From contig JACKCH010000011.1 of NCBI GenBank assembly GCA_020634115.1, positions 124,001 to 188,000 on the forward strand: 64,000 bases of DNA. Reading direction: 5' to 3'. The notes beneath the pieces were generated by a model that worked only from the letters and a program-made list of their open reading frames with translations, was not told where the DNA came from and ran no database searches. This DNA is from Anaerolineaceae bacterium (lineage in GTDB: Bacteria > Chloroflexota > Anaerolineae > Aggregatilineales > Phototrophicaceae). This document shows, one piece after another, positions 42,592-51,282 of the stretch; within the stretch, counting starts at the first letter, position 1, and every line of letters starts with the position of its first letter. A program made the position numbers and the translations under genes.

Positions 42592-43647
42592 TTAGTTTGC
42601 CGCCGCCACCGATTTTTCGTGCTGCAGCAGCCAACTTTTCCGCGCCACGCCCCCTGCATATCCAGCCAGGTCGCCACTGCTGCGGATGACCCGGTGGCAG
42701 GGAATGATGATGGCAAGCTGGTTCGCGCCATTGGCCTGCGCGACAGCCCGCGCGGCAGTGGGCGGCTTCCCAACCGCCAGGGCGATGTCCGAATAGCTGC
42801 GGGTTTCCCCAAACGGAATACGCAGCAACGCTTCCCATACATCGTTTTGCATGGGGGTGCCGTCAATCGCAACCGGCGTGCTGAAGTGGGTCAACTCCCC
42901 CGCGAAATAGTCGTGCAGTTCCATCCTGATCTGCTGAAGCGGCTCGTTGTCACCGGGGATGATGATCGCCCCGGTATGCTGGCGCAAGCGTTCAATTTCA
43001 CGTTCCAACCCGCGCCGGTCTACAAATTCCAGCAGGCGCAGCTTGTCCTCACTGGCAAGCGCCACCATCGGCCCCAACAAGGTATCGAGCCAGGCCGCCT
43101 TTAGGACTGGCTGCTGTTCGCTGTTGGAAGGGACGCTCCCCATAATGCGCTCAAAGGCATCCCGGAAGCCGCTACCTGACTCGTAGCCCGCCGCAATCTG
43201 GGCATCAATCACCTGTTTTCCATTCTTGATCTGTTCCATGGCTAATCCTAACCGCCGCGCCCGGGCGTACTCAATAAACGTCATGCCAAACCGTTTCTTA
43301 AACTGACGGCGGGCGGTTGAAGGGTCAACGTGTAACATCCGCACATCTTCGCTCCGCCATTTCTTATCCGGTTGGTTTTCAACCGCCCCGACCAACTGCT
43401 GCACAATCTCCGACTCACGATTGGGGTGGGACAGGGGGCGACACCGCTTACAGGGGCGAAAACCCGCCAGCAGCGCCGCCTGAGCCGTATCAAAAAAGAT
43501 ACAATGCTCGAATTTAGGCTTTCTGGCCGGGCAGGTGGGGTGGCAGAAAATCCCGGTGGTCGTGATGCCCGCGTAGAAAACTCCATCATATTCGGAATTC
43601 TTGTCGAGCAACGCCTGATAATACTCTTCTTGCAGGGTCTGGGACAT
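42592..43647 (-). CDS. ada: Ada DNA methyl-phosphotriester / O6-methylguanine methyltransferase and regulator
   Basis: 351 residues with three domains. N-terminal zinc domain: four Cys with the E. coli Ada spacing (C35, C39, C66, C69, in GIFCHPTC and PCKRC), the first of which takes methyl groups from phosphotriesters. Middle AraC-type helix-turn-helix (RQFKKRFGMTFIEYARARRL). C-terminal O6-alkylguanine transferase with the active Cys in IIIPCHRV. It repairs alkylated DNA and activates its own regulon once methylated. No alkB or alkA is adjacent. Confidence 0.95.
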   Translation of the reverse strand: MSQTLQEEYYQALLDKNSEYDGVFYAGITTTGIFCHPTCPARKPKFEHCIFFDTAQAALLAGFRPCKRCRPLSHPNRESEIVQQLVGAVENQPDKKWRSEDVRMLHVDPSTARRQFKKRFGMTFIEYARARRLGLAMEQIKNGKQVIDAQIAAGYESGSGFRDAFERIMGSVPSNSEQQPVLKAAWLDTLLGPMVALASEDKLRLLEFVDRRGLEREIERLRQHTGAIIIPGDNEPLQQIRMELHDYFAGELTHFSTPVAIDGTPMQNDVWEALLRIPFGETRSYSDIALAVGKPPTAARAVAQANGANQLAIIIPCHRVIRSSGDLAGYAGGVARKSWLLQHEKSVAAAN

Positions 43648-43867
43648 GATTACAAATGCCTCTCACACGTTCCGCGTACTCTCATCATAGCAAAAGTCAC
43701 CAGAAACGCCGCCGAATTTCAGGCATTGATTTTTGCGCGGCGATGCCATGCCGCTGACAACGACCAACAGCGCACATGAGGATTGCCTGAAAAATTGTCA
43801 AGATTTCACCGGTCATGATGTAGAATTATTGTATAGGTTTAAGAGATATTCAAAGGACACAGGACAC

Positions 43868-44335
43868 ATGATTGGTCAACCAGCACCGGATTTCGAATTG
43901 CCGAACCAGGACGGCAGGCAAGTGAAACTCAGTGATTATCGGGGGAAAAAGGTCGTGATCTTTGCCTTCCCCAAAGCCAACACCGCTGGCTGCAATAACC
44001 AGGCCTGCGGCTTCCGGGACGAGTTTCCGCGCATCGAAACCGCCAATGCCGTTATACTGGGCATCAGCGGCGACAGTCAGGACAAGCTGCGCGAATGGAA
44101 AGCACAAAAGAACCTGCCCTATGACCTGCTCTCCGATACCGGCCATGAGGTCCTGGGAAAACTCAATGCCTGGGGGATATCACTCCTGGGACTCATCAAA
44201 TTACCGGTCACGACGCGCTCATTCTGGGTGATTGATGAAGATGGGCGCGTGATTGATATGCAGGTCGGCATCAGCCCGATGGAGAGTGTGCGCCGGGCGC
44301 TGGCCGCCGTCGAAAACGTGTCGCAGCCGGGGTAA
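43868..44335 (+). CDS. Bcp-type peroxiredoxin, copy 1
   Basis: 155 residues. It reduces peroxides with thiols. The active site reads FPKANTAGCNNQACGFRD: peroxidatic Cys in TAGC, resolving Cys five residues on. The usual Pro before Gly is Ala, and the usual TT is NN. The start at 43868 opens with IGQPAPDFELPNQDGRQVKL, as in the second copy. AGGACACAGGACAC precedes it. A longer in-frame reading upstream has no family sequence. Confidence 0.9.
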   Translation: MIGQPAPDFELPNQDGRQVKLSDYRGKKVVIFAFPKANTAGCNNQACGFRDEFPRIETANAVILGISGDSQDKLREWKAQKNLPYDLLSDTGHEVLGKLNAWGISLLGLIKLPVTTRSFWVIDEDGRVIDMQVGISPMESVRRALAAVENVSQPG

Positions 44336-44350
44336 TCGGGAGCAGGTTTT

Positions 44351-44371
44351 GTAGGGGCAGTGCCTGCCCTG
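44351..44371. repeat. family D palindrome
   Basis: GTAGGGGCAG TGC CTGCCC, between the two peroxiredoxin genes. There is no T-run, so read-through is likely. Confidence 0.65.
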
Positions 44372-44450
44372 TCCACTGGTCATTAACCCATGTTATCTTC
44401 AAAGCATCATCCCTGTGCAACTTTTACAGCAACCCTAAGGAGGCCACACC

Positions 44451-44912
44451 ATGCCCGTAACAGGCGAACAAGCGCCCGATTTTGAACTGACCAACCAGGA
44501 CGGCAAATCCGTCAAACTCAGCGATTACCGGGGGAAAAAGGTGGTGATCTTCGCCTACCCCAAAGCCGGAACACCCGGCTGCACGACCCAGGCTTGCGGC
44601 TTCCGTGACCAGTTCCCGCAGATCGAAGCCGGGAATGCGGTGGTGCTGGGACTCAGCCCGGACAAGCCCAAAGACCTGCTGAAGTGGAAACAGACCGAAA
44701 ACTTCCCGTATGATCTGCTTTCCGACCCCGATCACCAGACACTCGAAGCGTGGGGCGCGTGGGGCGAACGCTCGATGTACGGCAGGAAGTTCATGGGCGT
44801 GATCCGCTCACACTGGGTCATTGACGAAAATGGCGTCGTAGTAGACGAACAGATCAAGATCAGCCCGAAAGACAGTGTTGAGCAGGCGGTGAAAACCCTC
44901 AGTGGGTCATAA
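44451..44912 (+). CDS. bcp: Bcp-type peroxiredoxin, copy 2
   Basis: 153 residues. Active site YPKAGTPGCTTQACGFRDQF is the classical BCP form. Reads MPVTGEQAPDFELTNQDGKS at the start and ends in a helix with SVEQAVKTLSGS. AAGGAGG gives a strong ribosome site. The gene is a tandem relative of the preceding one, sharing DYRGKKVVIFA and ACGFRD segments. Confidence 0.93.
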   Translation: MPVTGEQAPDFELTNQDGKSVKLSDYRGKKVVIFAYPKAGTPGCTTQACGFRDQFPQIEAGNAVVLGLSPDKPKDLLKWKQTENFPYDLLSDPDHQTLEAWGAWGERSMYGRKFMGVIRSHWVIDENGVVVDEQIKISPKDSVEQAVKTLSGS

Positions 44913-44949
44913 AGTCGGGAATCGCGGCAAGAGATAAGCATTTTTAATT

Positions 44950-45150
44950 GGGGTGTTGACACAACAATGGGATTTCGCATTAATGTGTGTTTTCGACTTT
45001 TTGACCCCCTCTAAATCTCCCCCGCCAGCGGCGGCGACCTGCCCGTCCTGGTTTGACCGACTCCCTCCCCGTTTGCGGCGACTGAGACGGGAGACCAACG
45101 TCCCCTCGAAGGAGGTCTGGGGAGGGGTCAGGAAAACGATTCTAGCTTCG
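44950..45150 (-). repeat. family B repeat element, copy 4 (reversed)
   Basis: Starts AATGGGATTTCGCATTAATG, then GACCCCCTCTAAATCTCCCC, CGCCAGCGGCGGCGACC, a hairpin around CCCGTTTGCGGCGAC, and AAGGAGGTCTGGGGAGGGGT. It fills most of the 317-base gap before the glycan operon. Confidence 0.75.
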
Positions 45151-45229
45151 GATAAATTAGGACAATCACCCCGCCAACCGGTTGGACTTCATCTTGCGCC
45201 GAACAGCAAAAAACGCCACAATACACCGT

Positions 45230-46132
45230 ATGAATGATGAACACGACCTGACCCCTGAACCTCAAGACGAAGCGGACATCCCGGCGGAAGACCTGCGTTT
45301 CGCCCCACCGGGCGCGGCGGAAGACTCGGAATCGCCGGAGTTGCTGGAAGGGGATGAATCCCCGGTAGAGTCGACTCTGGACGAAACCACCGATGACGAC
45401 ATGCCCGAACCCGCCCCAGCAGATGACCCGCTCGATATTGCGGCGGCGCTGGCGGCAGTCTCCAACCTGACGGATTATGTGGCCGAACAGGAAGCTGCCG
45501 AACAGCAGCGCGTCGCCCAGGCGGAGGCCGAAGTGCGGGCCGCTGAAGAAGCCCAGGCGCGGCTGGACTACCCGGAACGGTTCTTCCCGGTCCCGCCCCA
45601 GGTAACGATCCAGCGCGGCCAGATGGCATCGGTTATTCCGGCGCTGGTGTTGATTGCGCTGGGGGGCTGGCTGACGTTTACCTTAACCACTTCGCAATCC
45701 GCCCCCGATTCCGGACTGCTGCTGGCGCTGGGTGTGGGCGGTGCGGCGCTGGTGCTGCTGGCCTACTGGCTCACGGCGTCCGGCGGATGGGCGCGGGGGA
45801 TGCTGTTTTTCGGCCTGTCGGTTCTGCTGGTGGGCGGTGTGGGCTTTTTCCTGCTCCAATCAGCCTCACCGGGGTTGATGACCGGTTGGCCGCTGTTGGT
45901 CGCGGCCTGGGGGTTGGCATACCTCCTCACTAGTCTGCTAGGACGCCCGGCGGAGCGCAGTTTGCTGCTGCCGGGCCTGCTGTTGGTCGTTGGCAGCGCG
46001 ATAGGGTATCTCGTCATGGCGGGTATCCTCAGCGGCGGCCTGGTCAGCGCGATAGGGACGCTCTGGCCGGTTATCTTGGGGATTGTCGCCGTTTTGCTGC
46101 TGCTGCCACTGGTCGCGCGGCGGCGGGGGTAA
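45230..46132 (+). CDS. membrane protein with acidic N-terminal region
   Basis: 300 residues. Residues 1-120 are very acidic and low-complexity (Asp/Glu/Pro/Ala rich), followed by about six to eight hydrophobic segments separated by short loops. No family recognised. The start ATG is at 45230; upstream in-frame sequence is intergenic repeat. Four bases separate its stop from the following GT4 start, so it belongs to the glycan operon. Confidence 0.65.
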   Translation: MNDEHDLTPEPQDEADIPAEDLRFAPPGAAEDSESPELLEGDESPVESTLDETTDDDMPEPAPADDPLDIAAALAAVSNLTDYVAEQEAAEQQRVAQAEAEVRAAEEAQARLDYPERFFPVPPQVTIQRGQMASVIPALVLIALGGWLTFTLTTSQSAPDSGLLLALGVGGAALVLLAYWLTASGGWARGMLFFGLSVLLVGGVGFFLLQSASPGLMTGWPLLVAAWGLAYLLTSLLGRPAERSLLLPGLLLVVGSAIGYLVMAGILSGGLVSAIGTLWPVILGIVAVLLLLPLVARRRG

Positions 46133-46136
46133 CGTC

Positions 46137-47222
46137 TTGCACGTTGCAATTGACGCCAGCCGGACGACTGTCCAGCGCGTGACCGGGACGGAACAGTATG
46201 CGATTCAACTGATTCGCGCCCTCATCCACCAGAACACCCCACACACTTTGACGCTGTATTTTCGGGATACCCCCGCGTCTGACCTGTTTCCCGCCTCGGA
46301 ACGGGTTGAGCAGCGCGTGATTCCTTTCCGGCGGGCGTGGACGCATGTTCGTTTCGCCGCTGCGTTGTGGGCGGATCGCCCGGACGTGACGTTTGTCCCG
46401 GCGCATACACTCCCGGCACTGTTTCCGGGGCGAGGCGTCGTCACCGTGCATGACCTGGGCTACCGGCATTTCCCGGCGGCGCACAAAACTGTTTCCCGCC
46501 TGTACCTCGACCTGACCACCCGTTACAGCGCCCGCCGTGCTACGGTAGTGCTGGCGGATAGTCAGGCGACGGCTGCCGACCTGACCCGTTTTTATGGTAC
46601 GTCACCCGCCAAAATCCGCGTGGTGTATCCCGGTGTGGATTCACCCATGATTGGCGATAGTGGGGCCGTTCGCCACAAGTACAACCTGCCGGAACGCTAC
46701 TTCCTGACTATCGGCACACTGCAACCGCGCAAGAATATCGCCGGAATTGTCCAGGCGTATACCCGCTGGCAACAAATAAACCCGAATGACTCCGCTGGGC
46801 TGGTGCTGGCCGGGGGTAAAGGCTGGCTATATGATCCGGCGTGGATAGCACATGCAGAAAATGTGCATCTGCCGGGCTATGTGGACGATGCCGACAAAGG
46901 GGCGCTGCTGGCCGGGGCGGTGGCGCTGGTGTTTCCGTCGCTGTATGAGGGCTTCGGCTTCCCGGCGGTGGAGGCCATGCGGTGCGGGACTCCGGTCATT
47001 GCCAGCAATACGTCGAGTCTGCCGGAACTGGTTGGAGAGGCCGGACTGCTGGTGAATCCCCAGGATACCGGCGCGATTGCCGAAGCGATGACGCGCCTTT
47101 CCGGTGATGAGTCGCTGCGGGCGGCGCTGCGCGAAAAGGGATACAGTCAGGCGCAGCGCTTCACCTGGGAAGCGGCGGCGGCGTACACCTGGGCAGCCCT
47201 CGAACAGGCCGCCGGAGGGTAG
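46137..47222 (+). CDS. glycosyltransferase family 4
   Basis: 361 residues from a TTG at 46137, which has GGGGG 7 nt upstream. N-terminal half: HVAIDASRTTVQRVTGTEQY with the acceptor loop RVTGTEQ. C-terminal donor half: FLTIGTLQPRKNIAGIVQAY and SLYEGFGFPAVEAM, the EX7E motif. It builds a surface glycan from a nucleotide sugar. The start cannot lie further upstream, since that reading is the end of the preceding gene. It is the second gene of a three-gene operon. Confidence 0.88.
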   Translation: MHVAIDASRTTVQRVTGTEQYAIQLIRALIHQNTPHTLTLYFRDTPASDLFPASERVEQRVIPFRRAWTHVRFAAALWADRPDVTFVPAHTLPALFPGRGVVTVHDLGYRHFPAAHKTVSRLYLDLTTRYSARRATVVLADSQATAADLTRFYGTSPAKIRVVYPGVDSPMIGDSGAVRHKYNLPERYFLTIGTLQPRKNIAGIVQAYTRWQQINPNDSAGLVLAGGKGWLYDPAWIAHAENVHLPGYVDDADKGALLAGAVALVFPSLYEGFGFPAVEAMRCGTPVIASNTSSLPELVGEAGLLVNPQDTGAIAEAMTRLSGDESLRAALREKGYSQAQRFTWEAAAAYTWAALEQAAGG

Positions 47223-47224
47223 CC

Positions 47225-49168
47225 ATGCCGGAACGTTATTTACTCGTGCAACTGGCAGACCGGGGCGACCTGATTCTGACGACCCCCGCTCTGGCCGCGC
47301 TGCGGGAGGCGCACCCCACCGCGCACCTGACGCTGCTCACCAGCAGCCACAGCGCCCCGTTAGTGGAAAATACCGGGCTGGTGGATGCCGTTCTCACCTT
47401 TGACCGCGACAGCTTCAACAGCTCTAAGGCGCTGCTGCGCCCGGCCAACCTGCGGCGCATCCTCAAGCTGCGGCGCGGTGGCTATGACACCGTGATTTTC
47501 TTCCACCATTTCACGCTGCGGCTCGGCACGCTCAAATTCGCCCTGATCGCGCTGGCTTCGGGTGCGAAACGGCGGGTTGGGCTGGATAACGGGCGCGGTT
47601 GGTTCCTCACCCATCGCCTGCCGGATGCCGGTTTCGGCGCGAAACACCAGGCGCAGTACTGGCTCGACCTGGTAGGATTAGTCGACGCGGATTCGTCTCC
47701 CCGTCCGGCGGTAGTGGTAACGGCAAATCCATTGATTTCACCGACCTCACCTCTTCCGAATGAATTGGCCCCAGATGTAGGGGAGGGCTTTAGACCCTCC
47801 CCTACGGCAGAATCAGAGGATAAAACAGGCACGCCCACCTCGCCCAAAATCATCATCCACGCCGGGAGCGGCGGTTACAGCACCGCGCGGCGCTGGTCGC
47901 CGGAGTCGTTCGCGGCGGTGGGCGATGCCCTGCACGCCGCCTACAACGCGCAGATCATCCTGGTCGGCGGCGCGGGGGATGATGGCGCGGCGGTCAAAGC
48001 GGCGATGGGGTCTGAACCGCTTGACCTGATCGGAAAAACGGAGTCATTGGCTGAACTGGCAGGAGTGATCCAGTCCGCCGACCTGTTCATTGGCGGGGAC
48101 AGCGGCGTGAGTCACCTGGCGGCGGCAGTGGGGACGCCGGTGGTGGCGGTCTTTGGCCCCAGCAACCCGGCGGCGTGGAGTCCCTGGAATCCCGCCGGGA
48201 CGGTTTCGATTGTCCGCAGCGCCCCGGAATGCAGCCCGTGTAACTATGTGGGACATGGCATCGGCCTGCGCGACGGCTGCCCGGCGCGAACCTGTATGCG
48301 TATGGTCACGCCGGAGCAGGTCATCACGGCGGCGCGAGCGATTCTGAATTCTACCGAGATAAAGCCTGGTGTAGGGGCGGGTCTAAGACGCTCCTCTACG
48401 GAGAACACCTCTGAAACCCGCGACACCCACCATCACCACATCCTCACGCTGCCGGTGGACGCCATCACGTATGCCGAATGGCTGGACACAATCGGCGTGT
48501 GGGTGCGGGACAAGGAACGGCTGCACCACGTCTGCACGATTAACCCGGAATTCACGATGATCGCCCGCAAAGACCCGAATTTCGACCATATTCTGCGGCG
48601 GGCGGATTTGTGCGTACCGGATGGCGTGGGACTGCTGCTGGCGGCGCGTTACCTGGGGTTTCGCCTGCCGGAACGAGTCACTGGTTCGGATGGTGTGCCA
48701 ATTATCGCGGCACGGGCGGCACAGGAGGGGTGGAAGCTGTTCTTTTTGGGGGCAGCACCCGGTGTAGCGGAGCAGGCCGCTGCGATACTGCGCGAACAGC
48801 ACCCCGCCTTGCAGATCGCCGGGACCTACAGCGGCAGTCCCGCCCCGGAAGAAGAAGACTCGCTGGTGGAAATGGTCAACGCCAGCGGCGCGGATATTCT
48901 GTTTGTGGCGTATGGTGCGCCGGAGCAGGATAAGTGGATTGCCCGCAACACGCCCCGTCTCAAGGTGAGCATGGCGATGGGTGTGGGGGGGGCGTTTGAT
49001 TTTATTGCGGGGGTTGTGCCGCGTGCCCCGTTGTGGATGCGGCGGGCCGGGCTGGAATGGCTGTTCCGCCTGTACCGGCAGCCCTGGCGTTTCTGGCGGA
49101 TGCTGCGGCTGCCGCTATTCGCGCTGGCGGTAGTGTTTTCCCGCCCACAAAACAGGCAGGCTTTATAG
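47225..49168 (+). CDS. GT9 heptosyltransferase-like / GT26 (WecG-TagA) fusion glycosyltransferase
   Basis: 647 residues combining two glycosyltransferases. Residues 1-380 are a GT9 enzyme (LLVQLADRGDLILTTPALAA; FIGGDSGVSHLAAAVGTPVV; AVFGPSNPAAWSPW). Residues 395-640 are GT26/WecG-TagA (HVCTINPEFTMIARKDPNF; ADLCVPDGVGLL; GYGAP-type VAYGAPEQDKW). Two palindromes of the genome's D family lie in frame at residues 185-194 and 383-392, encoding linkers between domains; the first is preceded by a family A half-copy. The usual arrangement is separate genes. The stop codon TAG opens another D palindrome. Confidence 0.88.
   Translation: MPERYLLVQLADRGDLILTTPALAALREAHPTAHLTLLTSSHSAPLVENTGLVDAVLTFDRDSFNSSKALLRPANLRRILKLRRGGYDTVIFFHHFTLRLGTLKFALIALASGAKRRVGLDNGRGWFLTHRLPDAGFGAKHQAQYWLDLVGLVDADSSPRPAVVVTANPLISPTSPLPNELAPDVGEGFRPSPTAESEDKTGTPTSPKIIIHAGSGGYSTARRWSPESFAAVGDALHAAYNAQIILVGGAGDDGAAVKAAMGSEPLDLIGKTESLAELAGVIQSADLFIGGDSGVSHLAAAVGTPVVAVFGPSNPAAWSPWNPAGTVSIVRSAPECSPCNYVGHGIGLRDGCPARTCMRMVTPEQVITAARAILNSTEIKPGVGAGLRRSSTENTSETRDTHHHHILTLPVDAITYAEWLDTIGVWVRDKERLHHVCTINPEFTMIARKDPNFDHILRRADLCVPDGVGLLLAARYLGFRLPERVTGSDGVPIIAARAAQEGWKLFFLGAAPGVAEQAAAILREQHPALQIAGTYSGSPAPEEEDSLVEMVNASGADILFVAYGAPEQDKWIARNTPRLKVSMAMGVGGAFDFIAGVVPRAPLWMRRAGLEWLFRLYRQPWRFWRMLRLPLFALAVVFSRPQNRQAL
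47777..47805 (+). repeat. family D palindrome inside a coding sequence, first
   Basis: Perfect 11-bp arms GTAGGGGAGGG/CCCTCCCCTAC with a 7-nt loop. The reading frame continues through it as VGEGFRPSPT. Just before it (47741-47766) lies the left half of a family A repeat, ACCTCACCTCTTCCGAATG. Confidence 0.85.
48371..48399 (+). repeat. family D palindrome inside a coding sequence, second
   Basis: GTAGGGGCGGGTCT and AGACGCTCCTCTAC pair at 11 of 14 positions. It encodes VGAGLRRSST, right at the GT9-GT26 boundary. Mutations have weakened the stem while the frame stayed open. Confidence 0.75.
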
Positions 49169-49187
49169 GGGCGCATGGCGTGCGCCC
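49167..49187 (+). repeat. family D palindrome carrying the stop codon
   Basis: TAGGGGCGCA TGGCG TGCGCCC: the TAG at 49166-49168 is the stop of the fusion gene and the start of the palindrome, which is a likely terminator hairpin. Confidence 0.7.
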
Positions 49188-49218
49188 TGCCCCACATTAA
49201 AAATATGCGTAACTTACT

Positions 49219-50031
49219 TTAGAATCCTGCCTTTTTCAGCAGCGCGATGCTGGTGGGCAGGTCGTCCCACCATGCCCCGGCATGTTCCTGGTTCATGCCC
49301 GGCGTGCCACATGAGAGAACCGCCCAGCCACTATAGTTTGCGTCGTTCAGCGCCGCCGCCAGCGCCTTGAAATCCACCATCCCCTGACCGGGCAGCCGCC
49401 GGTTACTGTCCGCCAGATATATATGGCCGATACCCGCGCCAAACTCGCCCAGAGCCACCAGCATATCCCGCTCTTCCAGCGCCATGTGGAACACGTTCGC
49501 CGCGATGTGGATGTGCGGGTGGTCTTTCACGCGCCGCCGCACATCCGCCGCGTCCGCCAGTGTGTTCAGGAAGGCCGATTCATAGTGGTTGACCGGCGCG
49601 ATATACAGGTGAACGCCGATAGCATATACATAGTCGGACAGGCTGCGGAGATGGTTGTGCAGCAGTTCGTATTCCAACTGGCGCACCGATTTATAGGGAG
49701 TCAGGTCAGGGACAATGGACGCGCCCCACTGCGGCACGACGACCACGCCCGCCGCCTCAATATCCACCGCGTCCACGATGGACTGCCGCAGCGCCGCCAA
49801 CGCCGCCTCGCGCTCGGTACGGTCAGGGGAAAGCAACTGCCCCTGTCGCCCGTAATTGACCGACGACGCAGCCAGGCCGGTCTGTTCCATCGCCGCCGCA
49901 ATCTCCGGTACTCTGGCAGTCAGGCCGTGTCCCCAGAACTCGATTCCGTCCAGCCCCAGGGTTTTCGCCTGTTGGAATTTTTCGAGGATGGTCTGCCCCG
50001 GCAGCATATCTTCCTGAATGGCTAATCGCAT
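49219..50031 (-). CDS. sugar phosphate isomerase/epimerase-like TIM barrel protein
   Basis: 270 residues. The AP-endonuclease-2/xylose-isomerase barrel is recognised from KFQQAKTLGLDGIEFWG, AASSVNYGRQGQLLSPD, AGVVVVPQWGASI, HLYIAPVNHYESAFLNTL, IHIAANVFHMALEERDML and GIGHIYLADSNRRLPGQGMV. Metal ligands Glu, His and Asp of the family are plausible in these strands. The substrate is unknown. The nucleoside hydrolase gene lies upstream by 33 bases on the same strand, which suggests a ribose or nucleoside salvage route. Confidence 0.85.
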   Translation of the reverse strand: MRLAIQEDMLPGQTILEKFQQAKTLGLDGIEFWGHGLTARVPEIAAAMEQTGLAASSVNYGRQGQLLSPDRTEREAALAALRQSIVDAVDIEAAGVVVVPQWGASIVPDLTPYKSVRQLEYELLHNHLRSLSDYVYAIGVHLYIAPVNHYESAFLNTLADAADVRRRVKDHPHIHIAANVFHMALEERDMLVALGEFGAGIGHIYLADSNRRLPGQGMVDFKALAAALNDANYSGWAVLSCGTPGMNQEHAGAWWDDLPTSIALLKKAGF

Positions 50032-50064
50032 GGTTTACCCTCACTGTGTCCCGCCAAATTTATC

Positions 50065-51012
50065 TCACCTCACCAGGGAAGCCGTCAGCATCCGCTCGTA
50101 CTGCTGGTAGACCCGCCCTATGTCCAGCGCCGTCACGATGCAGACGTTGGCCGGATGGCCGGTCATGCCACCGTAATCTACCACTGTCTGGCCGCGCGTG
50201 TGCGCCCCGTTGAGTTCTACCGCCACATAATAATCTCGCGATTTCAGGGCGATGTCCGGCTCCAGCGCGATTGCCATCGCCAGCGGGTCAGGGAGCAGGT
50301 AGCCAATGACATCCGGCATCGCCCGCAGGAACGCCACCGTTTTCAGGGAGATGTCACGGAAGAAACGCCCTTGTGGTGTGTCAATCTGGCAGAGCGTATC
50401 GAACTGTTCCCAACTCAGTGGGTGATCGAGCGTGGTTTCCCAGGAGAGCATAGTGCTGGCCGGGAACGCGCTCAGCGTGATCTGGGCGGCTTCCGGGTCA
50501 CAGAAAATGTTCCATTCGGCGGTGACATTGGCCGTGTTGCCCTGCGCCCGGATCGTCCCACCCATCCAGATCAGTTCCTTGAGTTTGCCGGGGAAAGTCG
50601 GGTCGAGCCGAGCCGCCAGCGCCAGGTTGGTCAGTGGCCCCAGCGCGACCAGCGTCAACTCACCAGGATACATATCGGCTAGCTGGATCAGCGCCAGCAC
50701 CGCATGGGTGGTTTCGATACGGCGGGTCAGCGGCGGGCGGTAGGCCAGATTGCCCAGGCCATCCTCGCCATGAAACGCGGCTTCGGCCTGCCAGTCGTCG
50801 GTCAGTAAGGCGCGGTCTGCCCCGCGATACACCGGCACATCCTGGCGCAGCACCTCCAGGACGGTGAGGACGTTGCGAATCACCTTATCCACATGCACGT
50901 TGCCGGTCACGGTGGTAATGGCTTCGACCTGCGCGCCGGGATGTGTCAGCGCCATGATGATGGCCTGCGCGTCGTCCACGCCCGCGTCGGTATCAATAAT
51001 CATCCGAACCAT
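50065..51012 (-). CDS. nucleoside hydrolase (IUNH family)
   Basis: 315 residues. It splits nucleosides into base and ribose. The calcium-site motif DTDAGVDDAQAIIMAL opens the protein; ELTLVALGPLTNLALAARLD and IWMGGTIRAQGNTANVTAEW are conserved. Where the family usually reads HDP before LAxA (catalytic His), this protein reads LLPDPLAMAIAL, with Pro in the His position. It may therefore be weak, specialised or inactive on normal nucleosides. It is followed downstream by a TIM-barrel isomerase. Confidence 0.88.
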   Translation of the reverse strand: MVRMIIDTDAGVDDAQAIIMALTHPGAQVEAITTVTGNVHVDKVIRNVLTVLEVLRQDVPVYRGADRALLTDDWQAEAAFHGEDGLGNLAYRPPLTRRIETTHAVLALIQLADMYPGELTLVALGPLTNLALAARLDPTFPGKLKELIWMGGTIRAQGNTANVTAEWNIFCDPEAAQITLSAFPASTMLSWETTLDHPLSWEQFDTLCQIDTPQGRFFRDISLKTVAFLRAMPDVIGYLLPDPLAMAIALEPDIALKSRDYYVAVELNGAHTRGQTVVDYGGMTGHPANVCIVTALDIGRVYQQYERMLTASLVR

Positions 51013-51112
51013 AGTGGTTTCTCTGGTGGTGAAAATGAATTCTCGAACAGTCTAATCTTAACGCATCTTGCCAAATGTGCGAAGAACCCATTTCCCGGGT
51101 TTTTGGGGGTAA

Positions 51113-51215
51113 TCTAACCCCTCCCCAGCCAAGGAGTCAGTTCAGGCAGGAAAAACAAGTCGCCCCTGCTGGCGGTGACCGAAGGAAAGATTTAGAGGGG
51201 GTGAAAATCAGGCGG
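51113..51215 (+). repeat. family B repeat element, copy 5
   Basis: ACCCCTCCCCAGCC, AACAAGTCGCCCCTGCTGGC, GATTTAGAGGGGGTGAAAAT. It immediately precedes the large DUF4062 gene. Confidence 0.75.
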
Positions 51216-51282
51216 CAGGACACGTCATTTGCGCTATACTGGGGAGTGTATTAGCACACCACCAAACTCAAAAGGATACACT

